Shown one piece after another: positions 21,582 to 31,045 of a DNA stretch of 64,000 nt. The notes under the pieces are model-generated. The model searched no databases. It saw only the letters and a program-made list of their open reading frames with translations, and had not been told where the DNA came from. The DNA comes from JACVRW01 sp963764665 (lineage in GTDB: Bacteria; Actinomycetota; Thermoleophilia; Solirubrobacterales; Thermoleophilaceae), in contig CAVXTL010000026.1 in NCBI GenBank assembly GCA_963764665.1, positions 199,314-263,313 on the forward strand. The letters are read 5' to 3'. Each line of letters starts with the position of its first letter. The stretch's first letter is position 1. Position numbers and translations under genes: made by a program.

Positions 21582-24551
21582 GTGTCGGGGGCGCCTGAAA
21601 CGCCTTATGCTCGCTGCGAAGGGAATGCCAGGCTGGCCAAGGTCCTTGAGCACCTCGTTGGGCGCGCCGCGGAGCTGAGCTCTCTGGACGCTGCCGTGGC
21701 CGGAATCAAGCGCGGTGAACCGGCCGCGCTCGTGCTGGTCGGAGAGCCGGGCATCGGCAAGACCCGCCTGCTCGCTGAGCTCGCCGCGCGCGGCGACGCG
21801 AACGGTTGCATCGTGCTCTCCGGTAGCGCTTCCGAACTGGAGCTCGACCTGCCGTTCGCGGTCTTTGTGAACGCCCTGGACGAATATGCCGCCGGGCTCG
21901 ATCCACGCCGCCTCGGCTCCCTCGAAGACGACGTCCGCGCCGAGCTCGCGCGGGTCTTCCCGTCGCTGTCCCATTTCGCCGACGACGGCCAGCCGGTGCT
22001 CCAGGACGAGCGCTACCGCGCGCATCGCGCGGTGCGCGAGCTGCTCGAGCGCGTGGCGGCGACCAAACCGCTGGTGTTGCTCCTGGACGACGTGCACTGG
22101 GCTGATTCCGCGTCGATCGAGCTTCTCGGCGCCCTACTGCGCCGGCCGCCCGCAGCGGCGGTACTGGTCGCGATGGGTGCCCGGCCGAGGCAGCTCCCCG
22201 AGCGACTGGCCGGCGCCCTCGAGCGGGCGCATCGCAACGGCTCGCTCCTCCGGCTCGAGCTGGGCGGCCTCGAGCGCGGCGAGGCGGGCGAGCTCCTGGG
22301 CGGAGGCGTCGACGGCGCGGTGGCGGACCGTTTTTTCGAGGAGAGCGGCGGCAACCCGTTCTACCTCGAGCAGCTGGCTCGCTCCGCGGGACTCGCAGCG
22401 GGGGCCTTACAGGGTGACGAGGACCCCACCCTGGGAGGCGTGGAGGTGCCACCGGCGGTGGTGGCTGCCCTGACCGGGGAGCTGGGACTGCTGTCGACGC
22501 CGACGCGGACGCTGCTGGGCGGCGCCGCAGTCGCAGGTGACCCGTTCGAGCCTGAGCTGGCTGCCGCTGCGGCAGGCGTGAGCGAGGAATCGGCAGTGCT
22601 TGCCCTCGATGAGCTGCTCACGCTCGAACTTGTCCGTCCCACCGATGTGCCCCGCCGTTTCCGGTTCCGCCACCCGCTCGTGCGCAGGGCCGTCTACGAG
22701 ACTGCGCCCGGCGGCTGGCTTCTGGGCGCGCATGAGCGCTGTGCGACGGCGCTGGCGGAGCGCGGCGCTTCGGCGCCGGCTCGAGCGCACCACGTCGAGC
22801 ATGCGGCCCGCCACGGCGACGCCGCAGCTCTGGCGGTCCTGCTAGAGGCGGGACAGGCGTCCGCACTTCGTGCGCCCGCGAGCGCCGCACGATGGTTTGG
22901 CGCTGCGCTGCGCCTCGTGCCGGACAGCGCGCCGCCTGAGGCGCGAGTCGAGCTACTGCTTGCGCGCGCCGAGGCCCTCGGCGCCACCGGCCGACTCGAG
23001 GAAAGCCGCAACGACCTCATCGAGAGCATCGGCCTCGTTCCGGACGAGCTGGTCGCGGTGCGTGTCAGGCTCACGGTCGCCTGTGCCGGCGTGGAGCACA
23101 TGCTCGGCCGCCACAGGGAGTCCCGCGCTCGCATCATGGCCGCTCTTGAGGGAATCTCGGACCCTGCGGCACCGGAGGCGGTCGAGCTGATGATCGTGCT
23201 CGCGTTCGACGGCCTGTTTCGGGCGGACTTCGACTCCATGCGCGACTCGGCTGCGCGTGCACTTGCGGCGGCGAGACATCGCGGTAGCCAGCCCCTCAAG
23301 GCGACTGCAGCTTCGGTGCTGACACTCGCCTGCGCGTGGGGCGGAAGGACCTCGGACGCCGAGGCCGCTCGCGAGGAGGCAGTGGCCCTCGTCGAAGCCA
23401 TGTCCGAGGACGAGCTGGCCGGTCGTATCGACGCCCCTGCCTACCTGTCGGCCGCGGAGCTCTATATGGACCGCTACGACGAGGCGATCACGCATGCCGA
23501 GCGAGCCTTGGAGGTCGGCCGCGCGACCGGGCAAGTGTTTCCGACGCTGGTCCCAACCCTCGCGACCGCGTACTTCATGCGCGGCAGGCTTGTGGAAGCC
23601 ACCGAGTTGATCGAGGGCGGCGTCGAGTCGGCACGACTGGCGAGCAACGTCCAGGATCTGGCGTGGAGGTTGCACGTGCGTTCGTCTGCGGCGCTGGCTG
23701 CCGGAGACCTCGACACGGCGGTGGCCACCGCTGAGGAGGCCATGGAGCTGACTCGCGAGTTGGAGGAGGAGAACTTCATCTCGGCGTATCCGGGTCTCGG
23801 CCTGGCCGCCGCCCTACTCCCGTCCGGGCGAGCCGCCCGCGCTGTCGAGGTCCTCACGGGCTCGGCCGGCGGGGGCGAGTTGCCGCTGATTCCCGGCGGC
23901 TGGCGGGCGATGGGTCACGGGCTCATCGCGGAGTGCTACCTGGAGCTTGGCCGCCGCGAGGACGCGGCCCGCGCGGCGGCTCTCGCCGACGCCACAGCCG
24001 CGGCCGTCGGTCTGCCCATGGCGAACGCGTGGGCGAAGCGCGCCGCGGCGGCCGTGGCGCTCGATGCGGGGGAGCCGGCGGTGGCAGCCGAGCGCGCGCT
24101 CGCCTCGGCAGTGGCAGCAGAGCGGGCCGGCGCCTCGGTCGAGGCAGCGTTGTCACGCACGCTCGCCGGTCGGGCGCTCGCGCAGGCCGGTGATGTGGCC
24201 AATGCGGTGATCGCGCTCCGGCTCGCGGCCGCCGAGCTCGACGCTTGCGGCGCATCGCACTACCGCGACGCCGCGGAGCGCGAGCTACGAAAACATGGCG
24301 AGCACATCTATCGCCGGACCCGACCCGGCATGCCGGACGGCCGTGGTCTCGAGACGCTCACGGAGCGCGAGCTCGAGGTGGCGGGGCTCGTCGTCGACCG
24401 CAAAACCAACGCCGAGATCGCCGCGCAGCTGTTCCTCAGCGTAAAGACCGTGGAAACCCACATGCGCAACATGTTCCGGAAGCTCAACGTCTCCTCGCGG
24501 GTCGAGGTGGCGCGCACGGTGGAACGCGCTGATCGAAGCGAGCACGCCTGA
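21582..24551 (+). CDS. LAL-type LuxR transcriptional regulator with AAA ATPase
   Basis: About 990 residues. A Walker A motif LVGEPGIGKTRLL lies near residue 52 and a Walker B motif LVLLLDDVHWAD near 170. A long helical repeat region (about 400-900, TPR-like) follows. A LuxR-type HTH ends the protein: 'LTERELEVAGLVVDRKTNAE' and 'LFLSVKTVETHMRNMFRKL'. LAL regulators sense a ligand through the ATPase/TPR part and activate neighbouring genes; the exporter opposite is the natural candidate. The start is uncertain: GTG 21582 is chosen, but the frame is open to 21516. Confidence 0.92.
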   Translation: MSGAPETPYARCEGNARLAKVLEHLVGRAAELSSLDAAVAGIKRGEPAALVLVGEPGIGKTRLLAELAARGDANGCIVLSGSASELELDLPFAVFVNALDEYAAGLDPRRLGSLEDDVRAELARVFPSLSHFADDGQPVLQDERYRAHRAVRELLERVAATKPLVLLLDDVHWADSASIELLGALLRRPPAAAVLVAMGARPRQLPERLAGALERAHRNGSLLRLELGGLERGEAGELLGGGVDGAVADRFFEESGGNPFYLEQLARSAGLAAGALQGDEDPTLGGVEVPPAVVAALTGELGLLSTPTRTLLGGAAVAGDPFEPELAAAAAGVSEESAVLALDELLTLELVRPTDVPRRFRFRHPLVRRAVYETAPGGWLLGAHERCATALAERGASAPARAHHVEHAARHGDAAALAVLLEAGQASALRAPASAARWFGAALRLVPDSAPPEARVELLLARAEALGATGRLEESRNDLIESIGLVPDELVAVRVRLTVACAGVEHMLGRHRESRARIMAALEGISDPAAPEAVELMIVLAFDGLFRADFDSMRDSAARALAAARHRGSQPLKATAASVLTLACAWGGRTSDAEAAREEAVALVEAMSEDELAGRIDAPAYLSAAELYMDRYDEAITHAERALEVGRATGQVFPTLVPTLATAYFMRGRLVEATELIEGGVESARLASNVQDLAWRLHVRSSAALAAGDLDTAVATAEEAMELTRELEEENFISAYPGLGLAAALLPSGRAARAVEVLTGSAGGGELPLIPGGWRAMGHGLIAECYLELGRREDAARAAALADATAAAVGLPMANAWAKRAAAAVALDAGEPAVAAERALASAVAAERAGASVEAALSRTLAGRALAQAGDVANAVIALRLAAAELDACGASHYRDAAERELRKHGEHIYRRTRPGMPDGRGLETLTERELEVAGLVVDRKTNAEIAAQLFLSVKTVETHMRNMFRKLNVSSRVEVARTVERADRSEHA

Positions 24552-24668
24552 TAGCGAAGGGTGCTATCGGAGGGGCCCCGACGCGCGCGCGACTAATCCA
24601 GCGGCCGGCCCTGCCTCCAAACCCAGCAACCGGCCCGGCCCGCCCAACCCGGCTGGGAGCCGCTCCTC

Positions 24669-25260
24669 GTGATTCTCGGACTGACGCTCGCGCTCGCTTC
24701 GGCGCTGGCCACCAACCTGGCCTTTCTGTTCAAGCACCGCGGCGCGGTGCTCGCCCCGCCGATCGAGGTCCGCCATCCGCTGCGAAGCGCGGCGGCTCTC
24801 TTTCGCTCCAAGTGGTTTGCCATCGGCTGGCTCGTGGCGATCGTGGCCTGGGGTCTGCACGTCGGCGCGCTCTCGCTCGCGCCGTTGTCGATCGTGCAGG
24901 CGGTCCTCTCCGGCGGGCTCGTCTTCCTGGCGGTGAGGGTCTCGACCCGCCGCCGGTGCGCTTTGGGGCGTCTCCGACGTCGCGATCAAGTACCTCACCC
25001 AGGCGCCCCCGGGACCACTCCTCGGGCTGCTCAGCCCCTGGACGCTGACCAGCCTCCAAATCGGCGAAGGCGTGGAGGTGATCGCGCTCACCTCTGTGGC
25101 CGCGAACGCCGCGGCGATCATCGGAGGCATCCTGGTGTTCCACGAGCCGATCGGCTCCGGCACACCGGCCGTCGCCGGTCGCGTCATCGCGTTCGGCCTG
25201 GTCATCGCCGGCGCAGCACTCGTGCCCGCCCCCATGCGCGCCACCCCTGACGCGGGCTAG
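24669..25260 (+). pseudogene. DMT/EamA-like permease, internally deleted and frameshifted
   Basis: The first 90 codons encode good membrane helices ('LTLALASALATNLAFLFKHR', 'GWLVAIVAWGLHVGALSLAP', 'LSIVQAVLSGGLVFLAV'). The frame then turns nonsensical after 24945. A second frame from about 24965 encodes 'LWGVSDVAIKYLT', 'TLTSLQIGEGVEVIALTSVA' and 'AAIIGGILVFHEPIGSG', the C-terminal helices of the same type of protein. About 100 residues of the middle are missing. A member of the drug/metabolite transporter superfamily by helix pattern. Confidence 0.75.
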
Positions 25261-25308
25261 AAGGGAGCGTCGAGCGCCAGCCAGGCCGAGCCGGCGGGAT
25301 GCCGACAG

Positions 25309-25398
25309 CCTGCCGCGGCGACCATCTCAGGCCACCAGCCGGTAGCGCTGTAGAACACGCGCGTCGCTCGGAGGGACGAATCGGGCCCCCGCTACTCG
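25309..25398. repeat. About 90-bp dispersed repeat, copy A
   Basis: Closely similar to 36416-36509, sharing CAGCCTGCCGCGG at one end and CGTCGCTCGGAGGGACGAAT near the other, and ending in CGGGCCCCCGCTACTC, which resembles the 3' end of the tRNA-fMet gene. On the minus strand both copies can be read to the same TGA stop as FVPPSDAR..QRYRL.A, with mostly synonymous or conservative differences, so they may be relics of one protein's C-terminus. Confidence 0.7.
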
Positions 25399-25399
25399 G

Positions 25400-25423
25400 A
25401 AAGGTCCGCTCAGGCGGGCCTTT
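25400..25423. terminator. Terminator-like hairpin
   Basis: Stem AAAGGTCCGC and GCGGGCCTTT with a 4-base loop, one G-T pair. The A and T tracts make it usable in both directions, so it may end the minus-strand PepSY/lipid-anchored-type operon. It follows repeat copy A. Confidence 0.55.
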
Positions 25424-25455
25424 CGCCGTAGAGGTGGAGTCGCGATACCGGCCGC

Positions 25456-26196
25456 CTACCCCCGCTTCAAGCGGACCAGTTCTTCGCGGTCGCTCCCGCC
25501 GGACACGCTCACGGCGAGCACCGGGCCCACCCCGCGGGCATAGAACTTGAACTCGAGCACCTTCTCGTCCAGCGGGTTCCAGTCGCGCGTCATCAGCACC
25601 CGGCGGTAATGGCCGGCCGGCACCTCGGCCTGCTCGCCGAGGCTCACGATCCGCGCCTTGTCCTCCGCCTCGCCCTTGTAGTACTCCTGACGGTAGGTCA
25701 GGCCCGAGCGCGGGTGCGCGGGCATGATGACACCCGCCTGGGCGCCGTCCACGCCGGCCTCGAAGGAGCCCGCCTTGGACACGGGCTCGCCGTTCTCGTA
25801 CTCCGTCGTGTCCTCGCCCAGGTACCAGATGTTCCCCCGCCTGTCCTGCGCGTACCAGTCGTCGGTGACCTCGACGAACCGGCCCTTCTCGGTCACCACG
25901 TCTCGCACGACGCGCGCCGTGATCCCGTTGGCGATCCGCTTGGTCCGGTTGGTGGCGGTGACCACCACCTTCTGCCTCGTCCCCTGCGAGTCCGTCTCCC
26001 GGTAGACCCAGCGGGTGCCCGGCTTCATCGGCCAGTACGGATTGTCGATCCTGGTCGTGAAGTCGGCCGGGTTCAGGTGCACGGTCTCGCTTCCCTTGGG
26101 CAGCCTGCCGTTGCCGCCCTGCGCCGCGATGGCGCCGCCGGCCGCCGCCGCCAGCGCGAGGACGGCGGCCGTGGTTGTCACTGCGGCGGGGCGCAT
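25456..26196 (-). CDS. Secreted protein of unknown function
   Basis: 246 residues with an N-terminal signal peptide (about 1-25, 'TTAAVLALAAAAGGAIAAQG'). The mature part is beta-rich and contains 'FTTRIDNPYWPMKPGTRWVY', 'DDWYAQDRRGNIWYLGEDTT' and 'RRVLMTRDWNPLDEKVLEF', recalling secreted proteins often found with two-component systems in actinobacteria. No catalytic motif recognised. It is coupled to the upstream PepSY gene by an ATGA overlap, and both lie downstream of the OmpR-type operator. Confidence 0.78.
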   Translation of the reverse strand: MRPAAVTTTAAVLALAAAAGGAIAAQGGNGRLPKGSETVHLNPADFTTRIDNPYWPMKPGTRWVYRETDSQGTRQKVVVTATNRTKRIANGITARVVRDVVTEKGRFVEVTDDWYAQDRRGNIWYLGEDTTEYENGEPVSKAGSFEAGVDGAQAGVIMPAHPRSGLTYRQEYYKGEAEDKARIVSLGEQAEVPAGHYRRVLMTRDWNPLDEKVLEFKFYARGVGPVLAVSVSGGSDREELVRLKRG

Positions 26197-26543
26197 CAGT
26201 CGCCGCTCGCGTCGTCGTCGTCGCCGGAGCCATCGTCGTCACTCACCGAGCCCAGGACACTGATGTCCTTGTCGAGGTGGACGTCGACCTGGCTGCCGTC
26301 GGGGCGGGTGACTTCGACCTCGTAAGCGCCCTCCTCGTCGCCGACCTCGGTCTCCGTGACCCTGCCGCCGCCGGTCTCCTTCAGCGCGGCTGCGCTAGCG
26401 CGGTGGAGGGCCTGGCCGCTGATCGCGTCGTCGCTTCCATCGTCGTCGCCGCTACCGGCCGCGCCGGCGATGGTCGCACCACCCGCGGCGAGAGCCGCGA
26501 CGGTGGCGATACCAATAACCGCGACCTTGATCCTGTCGTTCAT
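26196..26543 (-). CDS. Secreted PepSY-domain protein
   Basis: 115 residues: signal peptide (about 1-29), a PepSY-like fold with 'ALHRASAAALKETGGGRVTE' and 'GAYEVEVTRPDGSQVDVHLD', and an Asp-rich end. PepSY domains inhibit proteases or bind ligands outside the cell and are often controlled by an adjacent two-component system. The operator CTGAGAG-N4-CTGAGAG lies 55 bp upstream of the start, inside the 3' end of the kinase gene. Confidence 0.85.
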   Translation of the reverse strand: MNDRIKVAVIGIATVAALAAGGATIAGAAGSGDDDGSDDAISGQALHRASAAALKETGGGRVTETEVGDEEGAYEVEVTRPDGSQVDVHLDKDISVLGSVSDDDGSGDDDDASGD

Positions 26544-26584
26544 TCGGTGCCTCCTCGGCGTCCGCTTGACCTTGTGGGCGCAAG

Positions 26585-27966
26585 CTACGACCCGCCGCTG
26601 AGAGGGCCCTGAGAGCTCGATCCGGAGAAGGCGGCCTGGTGGGGCGGAAGGGAAATGGTGACCGTGGCACCGGGCCCGATGGCCTCGATGGTGGCGCTTC
26701 CGCCGTGGGCATCCGCGATCGCGCGCACGATGGCCAGGCCCAGGCCCGTGCCGCCGCGTGTGCGGGCGGAGTCGCCGCGGGCGAAGCGCTCGAAGGCGCG
26801 CTCGCGCAGCTCCGGCGGGAAACCGGGGCCCGAGTCGGCCACCTCGAGCACGGCGGCGCCGTGGACGGCGCGCGAGCGGAGCACTACGTCGCCGTCGCCG
26901 TGGCGCAGCGCGTTGTCCACCAGGTTGCCGAGCGCCTGGCGAAGGCGCAGCGCATCCGCCTCCAGGCGCAGTCCCTCCGCGGCCTCCACCCTGATCGCGC
27001 GGCCACGGGCAAGCGCCCGGTCCGCGAACCGCTCGCGCACCGCCTCCAACAGCTCCTCCGCGGCCAGCTCGGTGGGTCGCACGGGGAGCCGGTCCTCGCC
27101 GCTCCGGGCGAGGACCAACAGATCCTCGGCGAGCTGGGCCAGGTGGTCACACTCCTCCACCGCCGCCACGAGCGCCTCACGCACCGGTGGGTCGTGTCCG
27201 CCCGCGCGCAGCGCCCCCTCGAGCTCCGTCTTGATCACCGCCACCGGCGTGCGTAGCTCGTGGCTGGCATCGGCCACGAAGCGGCGCTCGCGCTCGTAGG
27301 AGCCATGCAATCGGTCGAGCATCGCGTTCAGCGTCTCCCCCAAGCGCCGGATCTCGTCGCGCGCGGTGGGCAGCGGCAGGCGCTCGCCGGCCCGCTCCAG
27401 CGACACCTCGGCCGCCCGCCGCCGCATTGCCTCCACGGGGCGCAGCCCGGTGGCCGCCAGGGCGTAGCCGAGCAGCGAGGCCACAAGCACTCCGATCGGC
27501 CCGCCAACCGCGAAGGACGCGACGAGGCCGCTGAGCGTCTCGTCGCGGTCATCGAGCGACTGGCCCACGGTCACGACTTCCGGCCCTCCGGCGGATTGGG
27601 CCAGCACCCGAGCGGTGCCCTCGATACCGGGCACGCGCCGCTCGACCAGCACCTCCTCGCCGCCAGCGGCGCTCTCTAACTCCCCCGGGGTTAGCACCGA
27701 GCGCGAGCCGGCCCCGCCGACTGAGTCCTGCACCTCTCCGTCCGTCGCCACGACCTGCGCGAAGCCCTCCTCGTCGTCGCCGGCGCTGCCGGCCGACGCC
27801 TGCCCGGATGCCGCCACCGCCGTCGCGCGGTTCTCCAGCCCGGCTGTCACGCTCTCGTCGAGGTCCGTCTCCAGGCGCAGATACACAAATAGGGCGGCGG
27901 CCGCCAGCACCACGACCATGGCGAGCGCGAAGATCGCTGCCAGCCGGGCGCGGATCGGCAGCCGGC

Positions 27967-27970
<4 letters not shown>
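26585..27970 (-). CDS. Membrane sensor histidine kinase
   Basis: 461 residues. One helix at about 8-31, an extracellular sensor (about 32-150), a second helix (about 152-180), HAMP (about 180-235), HisKA with the phospho-His in 'FVADASHELRTPVAVIKTEL', and HATPase with 'LGNLVDNALRHGDG', 'ADSGPGFPPELRERAFERF' and 'TGLGLAIVRAIADAHGG'. The extracellular part is acidic. The ATG overlaps the stop of the response regulator gene by ATGA. Partner of that regulator. Confidence 0.94.
26598..26615 (-). promoter_or_regulatory. OmpR-family direct-repeat operator upstream of the PepSY gene
   Basis: Two CTGAGAG heptamers start 11 bp apart, as expected for tandem binding of an OmpR/PhoB-type response regulator. 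It overlaps the last codons of the histidine kinase. The same repeat occurs upstream of the response regulator. Confidence 0.6.
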
Positions 27971-28650
<680 letters not shown>

Positions 28651-28672
28651 GTCTTCAATGATGGCCGGGAAC

Positions 28673-28690
28673 CTGAGAGCCCGCTGAGAC
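28673..28690 (-). promoter_or_regulatory. OmpR-family direct-repeat operator upstream of the response regulator
   Basis: CTGAGAG and CTGAGAC start 11 bp apart, matching the site before the PepSY gene in both sequence and spacing. It suggests autoregulation of the two-component system. Confidence 0.6.
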
Positions 28691-29041
28691 GGACGCGCCC
28701 GAGTGGCGTAGAAGCTCGAGGCCTTCGACGAGGCGTACCAGAACGACGACGCCAAGACGCGGAGATGCTGCAAGCGGTCGCGCGGATCCCGGCGCGAACG
28801 GCGGGGGGACCGAAGAGCACCCTTCCGCGACAGCCGCGGACAACGGAGGCGAGGTACCACCTGGTGTACCAAACCGAGCGAAAGTCACCTCAGCTCAGGG
28901 GACGTGAAACCCGGGTGGCCCTTCGAGTGGGATGGCCTCTGCTTTCGCGCGAAATCGGGAGCGCGGTACCCGGCCGTCGGTGGCGAAGCGGACCAAGCTC
29001 GGTCTGACGGTGCTTCAGTGGTGTGTGATGACCGCGCTGGG
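28691..29041. other. Gene-free stretch
   Basis: No coding frame with family character is visible on either strand. It holds a bulged inverted repeat around 28855-28872 (GGTAC-CACC-T-GGTG-TACC). The region may hold decayed sequence, in keeping with the broken genes farther on. Confidence 0.35.
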
Positions 29042-29662
29042 CTAAAGCCGGTCCAGGTCGAATTCGCACCATACGCGGGTGCTGCGGCTGAAGTCGATGC
29101 CCCAACGGTCGGTGAGTTGGTCGACCATCCAGAAACCCCGGCCTGAGTTCTGGCTGGGGTTGGGCAGTGTTGCAACGGGGTCAAAGCCCGCGGTGCCTTT
29201 GTCCGTTACCTCGATTCGCAGACACCCGGCGAGCACCCGGATGTTCAAGTCAATCGGCTGCGCTGCCGTCAGGCCGGCGTGCTTGACGCTGTTGGTCACG
29301 ACCTCCGTGACGACAAGGGCGCTCCGCTCGATGACATCGTCTTCGAGCTGTCCACGAAATCCGTCAAGCGCCCGTCGTGCAGCGGCGGCCGCGCCCCGGT
29401 CTGGTGCTAGTGACCGACGGACAGAATCATTGCCATTGATCAACCTTCCGACGCGCCGGACGAATCCGGAGCCAAGCCGTCGGATCGAAACGGCTCTCGC
29501 CTCGCGCTCCGACGGATGAACGCGGCCATCCCAGGCGCTCGCCCCGCGCCTGATGTTGCGCTGGCGGAGCTTGTAACGCTCGGCTCGGGCACGCTCCACC
29601 GACGCCTCCGCTCGGGCACGCTCCCCAGACGCGCGTGAGGGATCGTCGCGTTGCTGGGTCAT
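29042..29662 (-). CDS. RsbW/SpoIIAB-like ATP-binding protein (anti-sigma factor kinase type)
   Basis: 206 residues. An Arg/Glu-rich N-terminal tail (about 1-80) precedes a GHKL ATPase domain: N-box 'SALVVTEVVTNSVKHAG', G1 box 'IEVTDKGTAGFDP' and G2 box 'SGRGFWMVDQLTDRWGID'. These kinases regulate sigma factors by partner switching; the SpoIIE phosphatase at 12.9 kb would be a suitable counterpart. ATG with GGAGG just upstream. No antagonist (STAS) gene is adjacent. Confidence 0.85.
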   Translation of the reverse strand: MTQQRDDPSRASGERARAEASVERARAERYKLRQRNIRRGASAWDGRVHPSEREARAVSIRRLGSGFVRRVGRLINGNDSVRRSLAPDRGAAAAARRALDGFRGQLEDDVIERSALVVTEVVTNSVKHAGLTAAQPIDLNIRVLAGCLRIEVTDKGTAGFDPVATLPNPSQNSGRGFWMVDQLTDRWGIDFSRSTRVWCEFDLDRL

Positions 29663-30068
29663 AGGGCCTCCAGGCCCGTTTCCTCAGTTCGGGGTTAACC
29701 ACGAGAAGGGAGAGGAAACGAAGGAAGCCCCACCAGCAGGTGCTTTGAGCGTACCCAAAACTTGGGGGAGCGATACGAAATAGGCTGCGCTCAGCGGAAA
29801 GCGTGTAGCGCCCAGTCCTTAGCCCCGGGGTCCCGAGCGGTCCCTTTCCTTGGATCAGCATCAAGCCCCCTAGCGACCATGCCTTGTGGCTACCGCTTTG
29901 CGCGAAGAGCGCGAGCTCCTGTATGGATGGCGGTCGTGGGTCCGCGTCGGCGAAGCCCTCGGATTTCGGTCAGGGCGTGTGAGCAAGGCGATCGGTGGTG
30001 GAGACGAGCACGTCCGGGCCAGCTGACCACAGGCGCCCGCGGCTTCCGCGGACCCTGGGGCGCTGCGT
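29663..30068. other. Intergenic stretch without a clear gene
   Basis: Holds the promoter side of the RsbW-like gene. A 46-codon frame (GTG 29886 to TGA 30026) contains 'WVRVGEALGFRSGRVSKAIG', which reads like an HTH remnant, but it has no ribosome site and is too short to call. Confidence 0.3.
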
Positions 30069-30569
30069 ATGCATCCGTCGCGGGCGGACCGCCGTACCAG
30101 GGGTGTGGAGCGCGTGTGGGACTACCCCCGACCGCCGGCCGTGGTGGCGTGCGAGCACCGTGTCCGAGTGGAGCTCGGCGGCGAGGTGCTGGCCGACTCG
30201 ACCCATGCCCTGCGGGTGCTCGAGACGAGCCACCCCCCGACCGTCTACGTGCCGCCGAATGCCGTCCGCGGCGATCTCATGGCCGCGAGCGACGCACGAT
30301 CGACGTGTTGCGAGTTCAAGGGCGCGGCGCGCTACCTCGACGTGGCCGTTGGCGGACGGCGCTTTCGCGCGGTCGCCTGGACCTACCCTAGCCCTTCGCT
30401 GGGCTACGAGGCGCTGCGCGACCACATCGCCTTCTACCCCGGCCGCGTCGACGCCGCCTGGATGGACGACGAGCGGGTGCAGGCCCAGGAGGGCGACTTC
30501 TACGGGGGCTGGATCACGGCCGAGCTCGTCGGCCCCTTCAAGGGCCCTCGCGGCACGCTCGGCTGGTGA
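30069..30569 (+). CDS. DUF427-like protein
   Basis: About 166 residues. The DUF427 pattern is visible: 'VWDYPRPPAVVACEHRVRVE', 'ADSTHALRVLETSHPPTVYV', 'CCEFKGAARYLDVAVGG' and 'WTYPSPSLGYEALRDHIAFY'. These are small soluble beta-rich proteins of unknown role. A later GTG at 30105 is also possible as the start. Its stop overlaps the GTG of the next gene, so the genes form an operon. Confidence 0.88.
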   Translation: MHPSRADRRTRGVERVWDYPRPPAVVACEHRVRVELGGEVLADSTHALRVLETSHPPTVYVPPNAVRGDLMAASDARSTCCEFKGAARYLDVAVGGRRFRAVAWTYPSPSLGYEALRDHIAFYPGRVDAAWMDDERVQAQEGDFYGGWITAELVGPFKGPRGTLGW

Positions 30570-31033
30570 GCCGCTCTCGCCCCCGCATGGGAGGGGTGCC
30601 CAGGCTGCGCGCGGTCGAGTGCAGCGCTCCGCGCGACCACGTGTGGGCGCTCATCTCCCGCCCAGAGCGTTGGCGAGAATGGTCGCCTCACGTGCAGGGC
30701 GCACAGGGGCTGGGAACACCCGAGGTGAAGGAGGGCGCGAGCGGTGCCCTGGTGCTCCGCGGCGGCCTACGGATCCCGGCGCGGGTGACGGAGGTGATAC
30801 CGGGCGAGTCGTGGTCGTGGCAGGTGGCGGGGATGCACGTTCGCCATGCCGTTCGACCGGACGCCGGCGGCTCGCGGATCGAACTCGCCGTCGAGGGCGC
30901 CGCCGCGCCCTGGTCGCTCGTGGCCGTCGCCTATGCGCCGGTTGCCGGTCTGATCGCCCGTAACATCGCTCGCGTCGCGGAGTCAACCTCGAGTCGCCGT
31001 TGCTGGACGAACCACGTGGACGCTGCGAGGTAG
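30566..31033 (+). CDS. SRPBCC (polyketide cyclase-like) protein
   Basis: 155 residues with a START/SRPBCC-like plan: 'VECSAPRDHVWALISRPERW' with 'REWSPHVQ', beta strands and a C-terminal helix 'VAVAYAPVAGLIARNIARV'. These domains bind hydrophobic ligands. Coupled by GTGA to the DUF427-like gene. The last 15 residues (STSSRRCWTNHVDAAR) look unlike family ends and may reflect a late frameshift. Confidence 0.75.
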   Translation: MSRSRPRMGGVPRLRAVECSAPRDHVWALISRPERWREWSPHVQGAQGLGTPEVKEGASGALVLRGGLRIPARVTEVIPGESWSWQVAGMHVRHAVRPDAGGSRIELAVEGAAAPWSLVAVAYAPVAGLIARNIARVAESTSSRRCWTNHVDAAR

Positions 31034-31045
31034 TGTGAGCACGAG

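Noticed and set aside
24551..24569. Hairpin GATAGC/GCTATC after the LAL regulator as a terminator
   Set aside because: Short stem and no T-run; too weak to call.
28855..28872. GGTACCACC/GGTGTACC inverted repeat as an operator
   Set aside because: The stem has a bulged base and no gene start close by; no supporting second copy.
29886..30026. 46-codon frame with an HTH-like segment (WVRVGEALGF)
   Set aside because: No ribosome site, too short, and not supported by neighbours; at best a remnant.
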